This document shows, one piece after another, positions 51,188 to 59,342 of a stretch of DNA of 64,000 nucleotides. Position numbers and translations under genes: made by a program. The stretch lies in NCBI GenBank assembly GCA_964498395.1, contig CAZCHE010000003.1, positions 124,001 through 188,000 of the forward strand, in the 5' to 3' direction. The DNA comes from Parapedobacter sp964498395 (GTDB lineage: Bacteria > Bacteroidota > Bacteroidia > Sphingobacteriales > Sphingobacteriaceae). Within the stretch, counting starts at the first letter, position 1, and every line of letters starts with the position of its first letter. Below the pieces are notes generated by a model. That model ran no database searches, was not told the DNA's origin, and saw only the letters and a program-made list of their open reading frames with translations.

Positions 51188-53536
51188 TTAAAAAGGCATC
51201 CCGATACCGAAATTATACTGGATGAAATTGTATCTATCTGGTGCATTGGTCAGCCTGTATTGTTCCTTAAATGCCCGACTGTTGAACAATTCGGATATCA
51301 CCCATTGCTTTGACCCGGTGAATTGCGGATCACGGACTTTAATGCCCGCATCAAACCGGATAATGAAGTAATCCAAGTCAAACCGAAGCCCTGCCCCTGC
51401 ACCGATGGCGATCTGCCCAAGGAACCTGTCAAACTTGAACTCACCCCCGGGGTTCAATTCGTTCTCACGAATACGCCATATATTGCCGAAATCGGCAAAT
51501 GTCGCTCCTTTCAGCTTCGCACCAAACACATCGTTCATCATTTTAAACCGGTACTCCGCGTTGCCTTCCAATTTAATCTCCCCAAGTTGGTCAAGGTTAC
51601 GGAAATTGAGGCGTAGGCTCGGATCCAGCACTTCCCGGTTATAACTACCTGGCCCCAGCGTACGGGCCTGCCACGCCCTGATGCCATTCATCCCCCCACC
51701 GAAGAAACTCTTCTCGAAAATCAACAAACTGGAATTGTTTCCGTAAGGCACGGCAATCCCGGGGTTGATTCGCAGCACCAATTGGCGATCCCCTCCGAAA
51801 TGCCGATAAAACCGCACGTCTGTTTCCGCTTTTGCATATTGCAGGTATGGCACCCCAAAGAGCTCTTTTTCTCCATCCTCATTTTGTTTGAAATTGATAA
51901 CTTGGCTAGCCAAACCGAGCAAGTTGCCGCTTAAATCCAGCGCTCCCCGGAAATAAAGGAAGTTCTCTAATCGGGTCAGCCTGATCGCATTCACTGTATA
52001 CGCATATTGAGACCCCAGGCCGAAGTACGCCCTGTTATTACTACGTACGTACAGCAAGAAACCCTCCTCGATCAATCGTTCGGCAAATGCCCGATTCAAC
52101 TGCCCGTACCGATACTCCAGCACCAGCGGCGTCAGGTTATGCTGTTTGTATCGCGTGTCAAACCAATTATAGGAAACCGTACCGCTAAAATAGCGATTAG
52201 AATATGTTCGGTATTGATCAAAGGCCTGTAGATTGAACGAGAAGATCGTACGGGGCAGTCCATTCCACCCAACAAATGGAATGGCGAAAGGCGTGATGAG
52301 GCGCGGAACGGAGATATTCACCCCCGCCTGCAAATCATTGTTGAACACGCGGTCGAATAGCCCACCCGACAAGCGCGAATCAAAGAGCACCCCATAACGG
52401 AGCTTGATCTCTAATTGTTCCAGTCCTCCAAAAAGGTTGCGATGCGTGAAGGTATTTCCGATATTAAAACCACTCATACCAGCATTGAACGTATATTCCC
52501 CTTCGATCTGGTTAGCCATATATGGCCTAGGTACCAACTCGTAATGTGCGTTGAGCCGGCCAGAGTCCGGTCTGCTGTAAGCGACCCTTACATTACGAAA
52601 ACCATTCAACTCGTACAAACGATCGTAGGTAAGGTTTTCCATATCGACATTGTAGGTATCACCTTGTTTATGGAAAAGATAACGTGCTATAGGGGCAGGC
52701 CTGAACCGTCCGGTAAAATCCTCGAAATATAAGCCCCCGGCCAGTTCGATCCTTTCCACCGCTGTACGGTTAAGGTCAGCGCGATCATGGCGGATGGTCA
52801 GAAAGCTACTATCTATCGTAAATTTAGTGTGTGCTGATTGACCTTCCGGATTATCAACGATAATCTTGAGGTCAGCCTGATGCGTACGGAGACTCGTATC
52901 GACGTCTACACGCATGTATTGCCTTAAGTAGTCATAATAACCCTGTTGGCGCATCAGGTGGTAGACGTGCTCGCGTTCGCTCACCAGCGAATCAGCATCG
53001 TATCGCTCACCAGAGCGGATTTTACTAAACCCTTCCGTTCGCTCTCCATATAATCGATCCAGTTGCGGGTCAGCAATATCGATGTCTATATGACGGAGCG
53101 TATACGGTACTCCGGGCACTACATTGAAATAAATATGGGCACGCTTTCCGTTCAATACGATCTGTTCTTCCGCTGTTGCGTTGAAATATCCCTTGGATGC
53201 CATGTAGCGGCTGATTTGCTGCGTGGAAAATGTGACCAGTGAGCTATCGAGGAGGTGTGGGGGCTCCCCTACGTTACGAATATTTTCCGTACGGTAACGT
53301 CCACCTTTTGAGTTAACCAGGTTATAGATAAATAAATTGATTCGAGAGTTCGGACGGATGTCAGGAGGGATATAGGCCTTGGCCTGTTCTTCAAACTGCG
53401 GAGGAATGCCTTCAATCTCTGCCTTGGTGACCAATGCTTGGTCTTCTTCCAATAAACGTGTGGAACGGCAGGATGCAAATAATACCAGTAAAAGCATTAT
53501 ACTTGCACATACAAAAAGACAATCCCGTTTAATCAT
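51188..53536 (-). CDS. tamL: TamL-type BamA-superfamily outer-membrane lipoprotein
   Basis: Outer-membrane Omp85 protein of about 782 residues. The N-terminus is a lipoprotein signal with lipobox LFASC followed by RSTRLLEEDQALV, which distinguishes Bacteroidota TamL from proteobacterial TamA. POTRA-like repeats follow (YMASKGYFNA, YTLRHIDIDI, MRQQGYYDYL, LNGFRNVRVAY), then a 16-strand barrel with GGMNGIRAWQARTLGPGSY, the Omp85 lid-lock type motif, and the end FIQYNFGIGMPF. TamL works with TamB in envelope biogenesis; no tamB is in the window. I start at ATG 53536 (MIKRD), five bases from the divergent methyltransferase ATG. Confidence 0.92.
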   Translation of the reverse strand: MIKRDCLFVCASIMLLLVLFASCRSTRLLEEDQALVTKAEIEGIPPQFEEQAKAYIPPDIRPNSRINLFIYNLVNSKGGRYRTENIRNVGEPPHLLDSSLVTFSTQQISRYMASKGYFNATAEEQIVLNGKRAHIYFNVVPGVPYTLRHIDIDIADPQLDRLYGERTEGFSKIRSGERYDADSLVSEREHVYHLMRQQGYYDYLRQYMRVDVDTSLRTHQADLKIIVDNPEGQSAHTKFTIDSSFLTIRHDRADLNRTAVERIELAGGLYFEDFTGRFRPAPIARYLFHKQGDTYNVDMENLTYDRLYELNGFRNVRVAYSRPDSGRLNAHYELVPRPYMANQIEGEYTFNAGMSGFNIGNTFTHRNLFGGLEQLEIKLRYGVLFDSRLSGGLFDRVFNNDLQAGVNISVPRLITPFAIPFVGWNGLPRTIFSFNLQAFDQYRTYSNRYFSGTVSYNWFDTRYKQHNLTPLVLEYRYGQLNRAFAERLIEEGFLLYVRSNNRAYFGLGSQYAYTVNAIRLTRLENFLYFRGALDLSGNLLGLASQVINFKQNEDGEKELFGVPYLQYAKAETDVRFYRHFGGDRQLVLRINPGIAVPYGNNSSLLIFEKSFFGGGMNGIRAWQARTLGPGSYNREVLDPSLRLNFRNLDQLGEIKLEGNAEYRFKMMNDVFGAKLKGATFADFGNIWRIRENELNPGGEFKFDRFLGQIAIGAGAGLRFDLDYFIIRFDAGIKVRDPQFTGSKQWVISELFNSRAFKEQYRLTNAPDRYNFIQYNFGIGMPF

Positions 53537-53541
53537 TGACG

Positions 53542-54291
53542 ATGCTTTCAAAACCGCAAATCCGTACCATCACCTCGCTTCAGCACAAAAAATTCCGCAG
53601 GGAATATGGTTTATTTGTCGTAGAGGGCATTAAATCGGTTATGGAATTCATTCATTCGAATTACACGGTTCAACATATTTATTACACTCCCCAAGCGGCT
53701 GCAAAAGTCGTCAAAATACCTCAGAATATAAAATCGGAACAAATCAGCGAGCAGGACTTGAATCGGATCAGTTCGCTGAAAACACCACAAGGCATCCTCG
53801 CGTTGGTCGAAATCCCGACCGACCGTTCACTAGCAATCGATGCACTGCAAAACGGGTTCAACCTGGTGTTGGATGATATCCAAGATCCGGGCAACCTTGG
53901 CACGATCATCCGCACGGCAGAATGGTTTGGTTTCAGGCAAATCATCTGCTCATTGGGTTCGGTGGATGCCTACAATCCCAAGGTCGTACAAGCCAGCATG
54001 GGTTCATTGGCACGTATGGCCGTGCGCTATACCGATATCGCTGCGTTGACTGCCAACGCTCCTGTGCCCGTATTTGGGGCTGTTCTCGACGGCACCCCTA
54101 TCTATGAGACCAACTTTGGCGATGCGGGATTAATTGTATTGGGCAACGAAGGCAATGGAATTAGCGCAGCCGTGCTCGCCAATATCGGGCATCGGGTTAC
54201 TATCCCACGAATCGGACAAGCGGAATCGCTTAATGTGGCGGTCTCTACGGCACTATTTTGTGCAGAGTTAACCAGGAAGCGGAATACCTAA
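53542..54291 (+). CDS. TrmH/SpoU family RNA 2'-O-methyltransferase
   Basis: SPOUT methyltransferase of about 249 residues. An N-terminal substrate-binding domain (LQHKKFRREYGLFVVEGIKSV) precedes the catalytic domain with LDDIQDPGNLGTIIRTAEWFG (motif 1), VLGNEGNGIS (motif 2) and IPRIGQAESLNVAVSTALFCAEL (motif 3). It probably modifies rRNA or tRNA; the target is not evident. ATG 53542 follows an in-frame TTG at 53536 and is preferred. Confidence 0.92.
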   Translation: MLSKPQIRTITSLQHKKFRREYGLFVVEGIKSVMEFIHSNYTVQHIYYTPQAAAKVVKIPQNIKSEQISEQDLNRISSLKTPQGILALVEIPTDRSLAIDALQNGFNLVLDDIQDPGNLGTIIRTAEWFGFRQIICSLGSVDAYNPKVVQASMGSLARMAVRYTDIAALTANAPVPVFGAVLDGTPIYETNFGDAGLIVLGNEGNGISAAVLANIGHRVTIPRIGQAESLNVAVSTALFCAELTRKRNT

Positions 54292-54315
54292 CGGCTTTGC
54301 ATGCTCCGCTTTTCG

Positions 54316-55845
54316 CTATTCCCAATCAAACTCCTCACCATTGATTACCCCATCGAGCCATGAAATACGCGTGTTAAGGTAATTTTTGAGAAAGCCCACA
54401 TAATCATTGTATGTACTACCTACATACCAATTCAAATGAATATTCGGGTCGGAAAGGATATCCCATCGCTGGAAATTAAACGCCTGGCTGCGTTGCAATA
54501 AGGTTGCTTGCTGATCGACATAGGCGTTAATATTTTCCAAGCGATCGCCCTTCACTTCGTTCCAGCGTTCCCGGACCGCCTGCTTAAAATGGGGATCTGT
54601 TGCAATGCGATCAATCCATTGCCTAGGCGCATGGGCATCCGTAAGCATCAACTTCCGAACTGCGTCGTTCAAACGGTTATCGTTATTAAATCCCAAATCA
54701 AAATCCCATACGGGACCTGTGTAAATCAAGGGGTCCTGTTCACTCTTTTTATACATGCGCATGCTCCAAAAAAGATCGGGATTCCCACAAATCTCATTGA
54801 CCAGGTAATAATTCACAAACGTTTCAAGATCCAAGTACTGCTGATAACCATTTACAGGGTCTGCAAAGTCATCGGAGAACAATACTTCTTCAAAAGCCGT
54901 ATAATAATCGGTGATGAATACGCGCTGGTCCGGCGTGATATCGTCCTCATCCGGAAACTTGATGGTGATGGGCATTCCCTCCGGCGTAAAGAAATGTTCC
55001 GGTTCCTGATGTGCGTAGCCGTCGGCCTCCAATATATATCCGCCGTTGTCTTCATCGATATTCACCCGATTCGAACCCTCCCGGATATGCTCGGTTAGGT
55101 TGTAGTTACCCATGTATACCCCATTCAGGAAGAATTCCGCATATTGTTGCCGAGGTGTATATTCCAATTCCAATCGCCTGCTCACTTCAAACGCGATGTC
55201 ATTGCGCATCAACGACCGGTCGCCATAATTAGCCATCAACGCCCAGTGCCTATTGGAAGGCATCCCCAGTAGCGGTGCAGCCTCTTCAAGTTTTACACGA
55301 TACGGCTTCTTAGGCATCCCCCAAGTAGAATTGCCTCGACCCCGTACTTCCAATGCACCTTCATGCAGTGCCGCACCGCCGAAACCGCGTACGATCCGGA
55401 AACTGCCGACAACGTAGTCTTCCCGATTGGGAATGGGCTGCCCATCAGTAGAGAGGTAAATCGCCGGGAGCCCCGTATCGGCAAACTTTACCGTATAGGT
55501 TCGTGTATCACCACTGGCGGTATAAACCCGGTAATCCACCAAACCGGTGAAATTCTGCTCACTGCTGCCGCTTTCTTGGACCGTACCGTCTACTCGAACC
55601 TCTAGCCCATCATATTCAAAATCAGGAACCAACGATGTGATATCCGTTCCGGCTAACGTATAGGCATAGAGTGTATCGCCTGATATCTCTGCAATGACAT
55701 CGTATACTAGGGTTGGGTTTTTCGCTTTCAGGAACCGGAAAGAAGTGATCTCACTCGATCCGGCGTCCACATCATCTTTAACACAACCTTGTAACAACAA
55801 GAGCATCGACATCCAGGCAACTGTAAGAAAACGCATTGGAAACAT
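54316..55845 (-). CDS. CotH kinase family lipoprotein
   Basis: Predicted lipoprotein of 509 residues with lipobox LLLQGC. An N-terminal Ig-like domain (ITSFRFLKAKNPTL... GTDITSLVPDFEYDG... YTVKFADTGLP) is followed by the CotH domain with RGRGNSTWGMPKKPYRVKL, LMANYGDRSLMRNDIAFEV, FFLNGVYMGNYNLTEHI and the metal-binding WDFDLGFNND. CotH proteins are kinase-like enzymes that phosphorylate surface proteins in spore formers; extracellular Bacteroidota members have unknown substrates. It stands alone. Confidence 0.9.
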   Translation of the reverse strand: MFPMRFLTVAWMSMLLLLQGCVKDDVDAGSSEITSFRFLKAKNPTLVYDVIAEISGDTLYAYTLAGTDITSLVPDFEYDGLEVRVDGTVQESGSSEQNFTGLVDYRVYTASGDTRTYTVKFADTGLPAIYLSTDGQPIPNREDYVVGSFRIVRGFGGAALHEGALEVRGRGNSTWGMPKKPYRVKLEEAAPLLGMPSNRHWALMANYGDRSLMRNDIAFEVSRRLELEYTPRQQYAEFFLNGVYMGNYNLTEHIREGSNRVNIDEDNGGYILEADGYAHQEPEHFFTPEGMPITIKFPDEDDITPDQRVFITDYYTAFEEVLFSDDFADPVNGYQQYLDLETFVNYYLVNEICGNPDLFWSMRMYKKSEQDPLIYTGPVWDFDLGFNNDNRLNDAVRKLMLTDAHAPRQWIDRIATDPHFKQAVRERWNEVKGDRLENINAYVDQQATLLQRSQAFNFQRWDILSDPNIHLNWYVGSTYNDYVGFLKNYLNTRISWLDGVINGEEFDWE

Positions 55846-56042
55846 ATTGGAAAATTAAAATAACTATGGTATTAACAATGCCAACTTTATTTTGTTGGGT
55901 TGGCTTGCCCTACCCTTTTACAATAATCGCACCGTTTACGTTAACGACAGATAAATTATGCAAATTAGGTAATATTACATAAAAGTGTCTGGCGAAGCTG
56001 CTTACAAAGGTATCGCGAAATGAACAAAATCAAAATTTTCTC

Positions 56043-56073
56043 TTGTTAATAAATAGACATATCTGTATATTAG
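56043..56073 (+). promoter_or_regulatory. Promoter of the AT-rich lipoprotein gene (TTG-N20-TATATTAG)
   Basis: TTG (56043-56045), 20-bp spacer and TATATTAG (56066-56073), one base off consensus; 33 bp before ATG 56107. Confidence 0.55.
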
Positions 56074-56106
56074 CGACATCTATCTCAAACATAAAACTCT
56101 ACCATT

Positions 56107-57543
56107 ATGCAAAGCAAGACAAAAACATGGCTATTCGTTTTCATTTTCTCAACTACAACTTTAGGTTGTTCAAAGATTTCGAGTGATATTGACAAATACA
56201 ATGTAGACAATACATTGAACGGTGACGTAGTAATACAAGGTATCCCCTCACCGAGCTTTAATTGGGAAAGCGCAAATCTGATGCCTATGCCCCCTAACAC
56301 CTATTCTGTTGTCGTTCCTTGGGGATCTGGTGCTTCAAGAATGTTTTCGGCAGATATTTTAAGCGACTACAAATCCCAGGATGGATGGGTCTTATTGTTC
56401 AACACGTTTAACACCAGTCAACTTCCTGATCACCTATATTTTGTATTATATAACAAATTCAGAGGCTTAATACGAATGTACTATTACGTCCAACCGGGCA
56501 GCTATATAACCTCCGCGAATATTGTACACGCATTGGAGTCACACGGATCACATTCAACGTCATCTCCATTGCTGAATTTTGCTGGACAATCAGACTATGT
56601 AGATTTGAATACAAACGCGACGTTTGCTTCTATGTTGGAAGACCAACAAGTTGCTCCTTCAACGTGGTACGCTTTCCAACACGAGTTAGCTTATGACGCT
56701 ACGACATCTAATCAAAATTATCAAAATTTTAATTTAAGGTGGCCCGTAAAGTCGAACCAAATTTCCCAAATATCGATCAACGGAACGATCCAAAGTAATG
56801 TGCCAAATGGTATTAGCACACCTAATATTAATTTAACATTAAACCCTAGCGTGACAGGACAATTCCAAATCCCGATATACGGTCCAGGAAGTGCCTCCAA
56901 TGTTCCAAATGGAAATGATACATGGAATACAATAATTCAAATTGTAGGAGGCGGTTTATTCAATATATTGAAAGGTATATTTGGAGGATCAAGCGATAGC
57001 GCACCGCCCCCCGTGCATTATCTAATAAACGCCGACGTTAACTTGTCTGGAACACTAACTTCAGATTTTTCCGTTAGTTCAATCAGCATGGCTGTACCAG
57101 GTTACAATCAATCCACAACCCCCGGTTATGAACCCATATACAATCAACCTCTCGGCGTTTTTTACTTATCAAAGAAACCGACGGTTAAACGCACAAGATA
57201 TACCATATATGAGGGTCCGACTAGACCAGAAATGCATATTCGGTTTGAATATACCCTGGAGGATGATTTTGAGTTGGTTTTCAACCCCAATGTTCTTTCA
57301 GAGGCAACAATTTCCAATATCAAAAAACATATCATTGTTCAAGGTGGAGGGCCGCTCACCATAGGAACTGAAGAGTCGATAGGGAGAACTGGAACAGAAA
57401 TTTTGATGGAGAATACTGGGGGACCTGTTTCAGGACTCCGCATTGCTTTTGACGTTACGCCTAACAACGGAAGCCCTAAGGTCACCATCGTAAAATCATT
57501 TTTGGTGAGTACCATCAATGAGAATGTGACTATATACAATTAA
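56107..57543 (+). CDS. Orphan lipoprotein of unknown function, AT-rich
   Basis: Predicted lipoprotein of 478 residues (STTTLGC lipobox) that I do not recognise. It is rich in Ser, Asn and Thr, with no membrane helix beyond the signal. Residues about 90-140 contain VLLFNTFNTSQLPDHLYFVLYNKFRGLIRMYYYVQPG; about 290-310 is a Gly-rich amphipathic stretch (QIVGGGLFNILKGIFGG); the C-terminal part is beta-rich. Base composition is visibly more AT-rich than neighbouring genes and it is bounded by its own promoter, a terminator and a MITE-like element, which suggests acquisition. Surface exposure is likely, function unknown. Confidence 0.75.
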   Translation: MQSKTKTWLFVFIFSTTTLGCSKISSDIDKYNVDNTLNGDVVIQGIPSPSFNWESANLMPMPPNTYSVVVPWGSGASRMFSADILSDYKSQDGWVLLFNTFNTSQLPDHLYFVLYNKFRGLIRMYYYVQPGSYITSANIVHALESHGSHSTSSPLLNFAGQSDYVDLNTNATFASMLEDQQVAPSTWYAFQHELAYDATTSNQNYQNFNLRWPVKSNQISQISINGTIQSNVPNGISTPNINLTLNPSVTGQFQIPIYGPGSASNVPNGNDTWNTIIQIVGGGLFNILKGIFGGSSDSAPPPVHYLINADVNLSGTLTSDFSVSSISMAVPGYNQSTTPGYEPIYNQPLGVFYLSKKPTVKRTRYTIYEGPTRPEMHIRFEYTLEDDFELVFNPNVLSEATISNIKKHIIVQGGGPLTIGTEESIGRTGTEILMENTGGPVSGLRIAFDVTPNNGSPKVTIVKSFLVSTINENVTIYN

Positions 57544-57641
57544 TGAAAAGGTGATAATACAATAAGCCCTTGTCTCATACATAACATCACTATCGAGCAG
57601 AAGGAATAGATTAATAAACCTAAGCTTCAAAAATATAAAGA

Positions 57642-57682
57642 GCTGTCTTCCGATTTACCAAAAACGAGAAGACAGCCTTTTT
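57642..57682 (+). terminator. Rho-independent terminator after the orphan lipoprotein
   Basis: Arms GCTGTCTTC (57642-57650) and GAAGACAGC (57668-57676), extended inward by CG/TTT pairing, followed by CTTTTTAA. Confidence 0.75.
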
Positions 57683-57821
57683 AATATTGGAAAAATCACA
57701 AACCATAGATTTCGTTTTTGCTTATCTTCGGGATAATTAAAGGTGAGTTCTGAATCAGCCTATATTTATACGATAATCATTGCTTTTCATATCCCAAACT
57801 CACATCGTCTTAACAAAAAAA

Positions 57822-57944
57822 AAGAGGCTGTCTCAAAAGTCGAGGCAGCCTCTTTTATTGTCATTTTTACCCGTACCCCCCTACAGGGGCACTTTCAAAT
57901 ACTCATTTCTCAGAGGCTCAATTTTACTTTTGAGACAGCCTCTT
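57822..57944. mobile_element. MITE-like 123-bp element with 19-bp terminal inverted repeats
   Basis: The ends AAGAGGCTGTCTCAAAAGT (57822-57840) and its exact reverse complement (57926-57944) are 19-bp perfect inverted repeats enclosing 85 bp without a gene. The left end also forms a terminator hairpin with 57842-57853 (12 bp, one G-T) followed by TTTTATT. A CCCC-taca-GGGG hairpin lies in the middle. GAGGCTGTCTCAAAA-type ends are typical of insertion sequences, so this may be a remnant or non-autonomous copy; no clear target duplication is seen. Alternatively it is a pair of back-to-back terminators. Confidence 0.55.
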
Positions 57945-57978
57945 CGTTGAATGGAATATGTTAAGCTTCCCTGTGCAC

Positions 57979-59331
57979 CTAGGATCCGTATCCCGGATTC
58001 TGATCCAATAACGGGTTAGCATCCCGTTCACGTTGAGGTATTGGGTAGACCAGTCGATTATCATCGTAAGCTATACTTCCAACCGAACGCTGTGTACGCT
58101 TGTAATCGTGAATCAAGAAACCTTCAAATCCTAATTCCAACTCTCTTTCTAATAAGATGTCATTAATGGTTACCGTTGATTTCAACGTTGCATTGGCACG
58201 CCCTCTAATCTCATTGATATCGTTCACAGGGGAATCACCAACAGCGGTTCCTTCCCGCAAATTACTTTCTGCACGAATAAGATACATTTCCGCCAAGCGA
58301 ATCACCGATATATTGGCAAACTGTTTCGTATACTTGGATGTCAACCGACCACCGTTATAATCACTGGTATAGAAGAAAGACGCCCTTACATCCGCATCTG
58401 AGTCAAACATGTTGACATACGCATTGCTGACGGTGATATCCCCTCCCCGACCACCGAGAGGTTGATCGGCATAATGTACAATTAAGTCATGAGAACCATC
58501 CTGGCTTGTCACTTGCATAGCAAATACGTCTTCAGTCGAATTTGCATCATTATTAAATGCTGCTGAAAATGTTCCCGTTAGCCCATGTCCGCTATTTTGG
58601 ATAACGTCATTGGCTGCATCTCGCGCTGCGCCATAGTTTCCCTGTTGCAGATACACTCTTGCTAATAGAGCCTGAGCAGAATACTTGTCAGCAAAAACAC
58701 CATTCGAGGCTGGTAGGCTATTATATGCATCGCCGAGATCTGCTATCACTTGAGCATATACTTCTTCTACAGAATTACGTGCAATAGAGAGATCACCCGA
58801 ATAGTCCAAGATACCCTCTAATGATAACGGGACTCCCAACTGACTGTTTTGCTGACCTACCTGATAAGGGGCACCAAAAAATCTAACCAAATCAAAATAA
58901 AGTAATCCCCTTAAAAACTTTGCCTCTCCCATGACCCTTCCTTGTACATTTTCATCGACGATATCAATATGGTCGATAATGAGATTAGTCATATTGATCA
59001 ATGCGTATGCATTCATCCAAAAACCACTTACAAAGGAATTATTTACTAGGATACTCTTAGCAAATACTTCTCTAGGCTGAGCGAATGTACCTGTCCATTG
59101 TATTTGTCCTGAAGCACCGTATAAATCTGACAACATCTGCAACCTTCCTCCGTAAGCATCTACACGACCAGCCCTTTGATAGGCGCCAATTAGAAGGTTT
59201 TGAATGTTTTCTGAAGTAGACAGCGCAACCTCAGATGAGATGGACTGTGCCGGTTGTATATCCAGTTTTTTGTCGCAGGCTCCAGACAATGCCAACAGCA
59301 AACCAAAACCAAAAATCTTATAACGTTTCAT
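57979..59331 (-). CDS. SusD/RagB family nutrient-binding lipoprotein
   Basis: Surface glycan- or peptide-binding lipoprotein of 450 residues that caps its SusC partner. The lipoprotein signal ends at ALSGAC; the SusD fold is shown by LLIGAYQRAGRVDAYGG, LRGLLYFDLVRFFGAPYQ, SAQALLARVYLQQGNYGAARDAANDVI and the C-terminal LAEMYLIRAESNLREG and YPIPQRERDANPLLDQNPGY. It lies 11 bp behind susC. No glycosidase, sigma factor or anti-sigma gene is adjacent, so the ligand cannot be inferred. Confidence 0.94.
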   Translation of the reverse strand: MKRYKIFGFGLLLALSGACDKKLDIQPAQSISSEVALSTSENIQNLLIGAYQRAGRVDAYGGRLQMLSDLYGASGQIQWTGTFAQPREVFAKSILVNNSFVSGFWMNAYALINMTNLIIDHIDIVDENVQGRVMGEAKFLRGLLYFDLVRFFGAPYQVGQQNSQLGVPLSLEGILDYSGDLSIARNSVEEVYAQVIADLGDAYNSLPASNGVFADKYSAQALLARVYLQQGNYGAARDAANDVIQNSGHGLTGTFSAAFNNDANSTEDVFAMQVTSQDGSHDLIVHYADQPLGGRGGDITVSNAYVNMFDSDADVRASFFYTSDYNGGRLTSKYTKQFANISVIRLAEMYLIRAESNLREGTAVGDSPVNDINEIRGRANATLKSTVTINDILLERELELGFEGFLIHDYKRTQRSVGSIAYDDNRLVYPIPQRERDANPLLDQNPGYGS

Positions 59332-59342
59332 ATTTCGTTTCC

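Larger units (their letters stand above)
57544..57978. other. Intergenic region with two terminators and a MITE-like element
   Basis: About 435 bp between the orphan lipoprotein and the end of susD. It holds the terminator at 57642-57682, the 123-bp inverted-repeat element at 57822-57944 and no credible gene. Confidence 0.6.
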
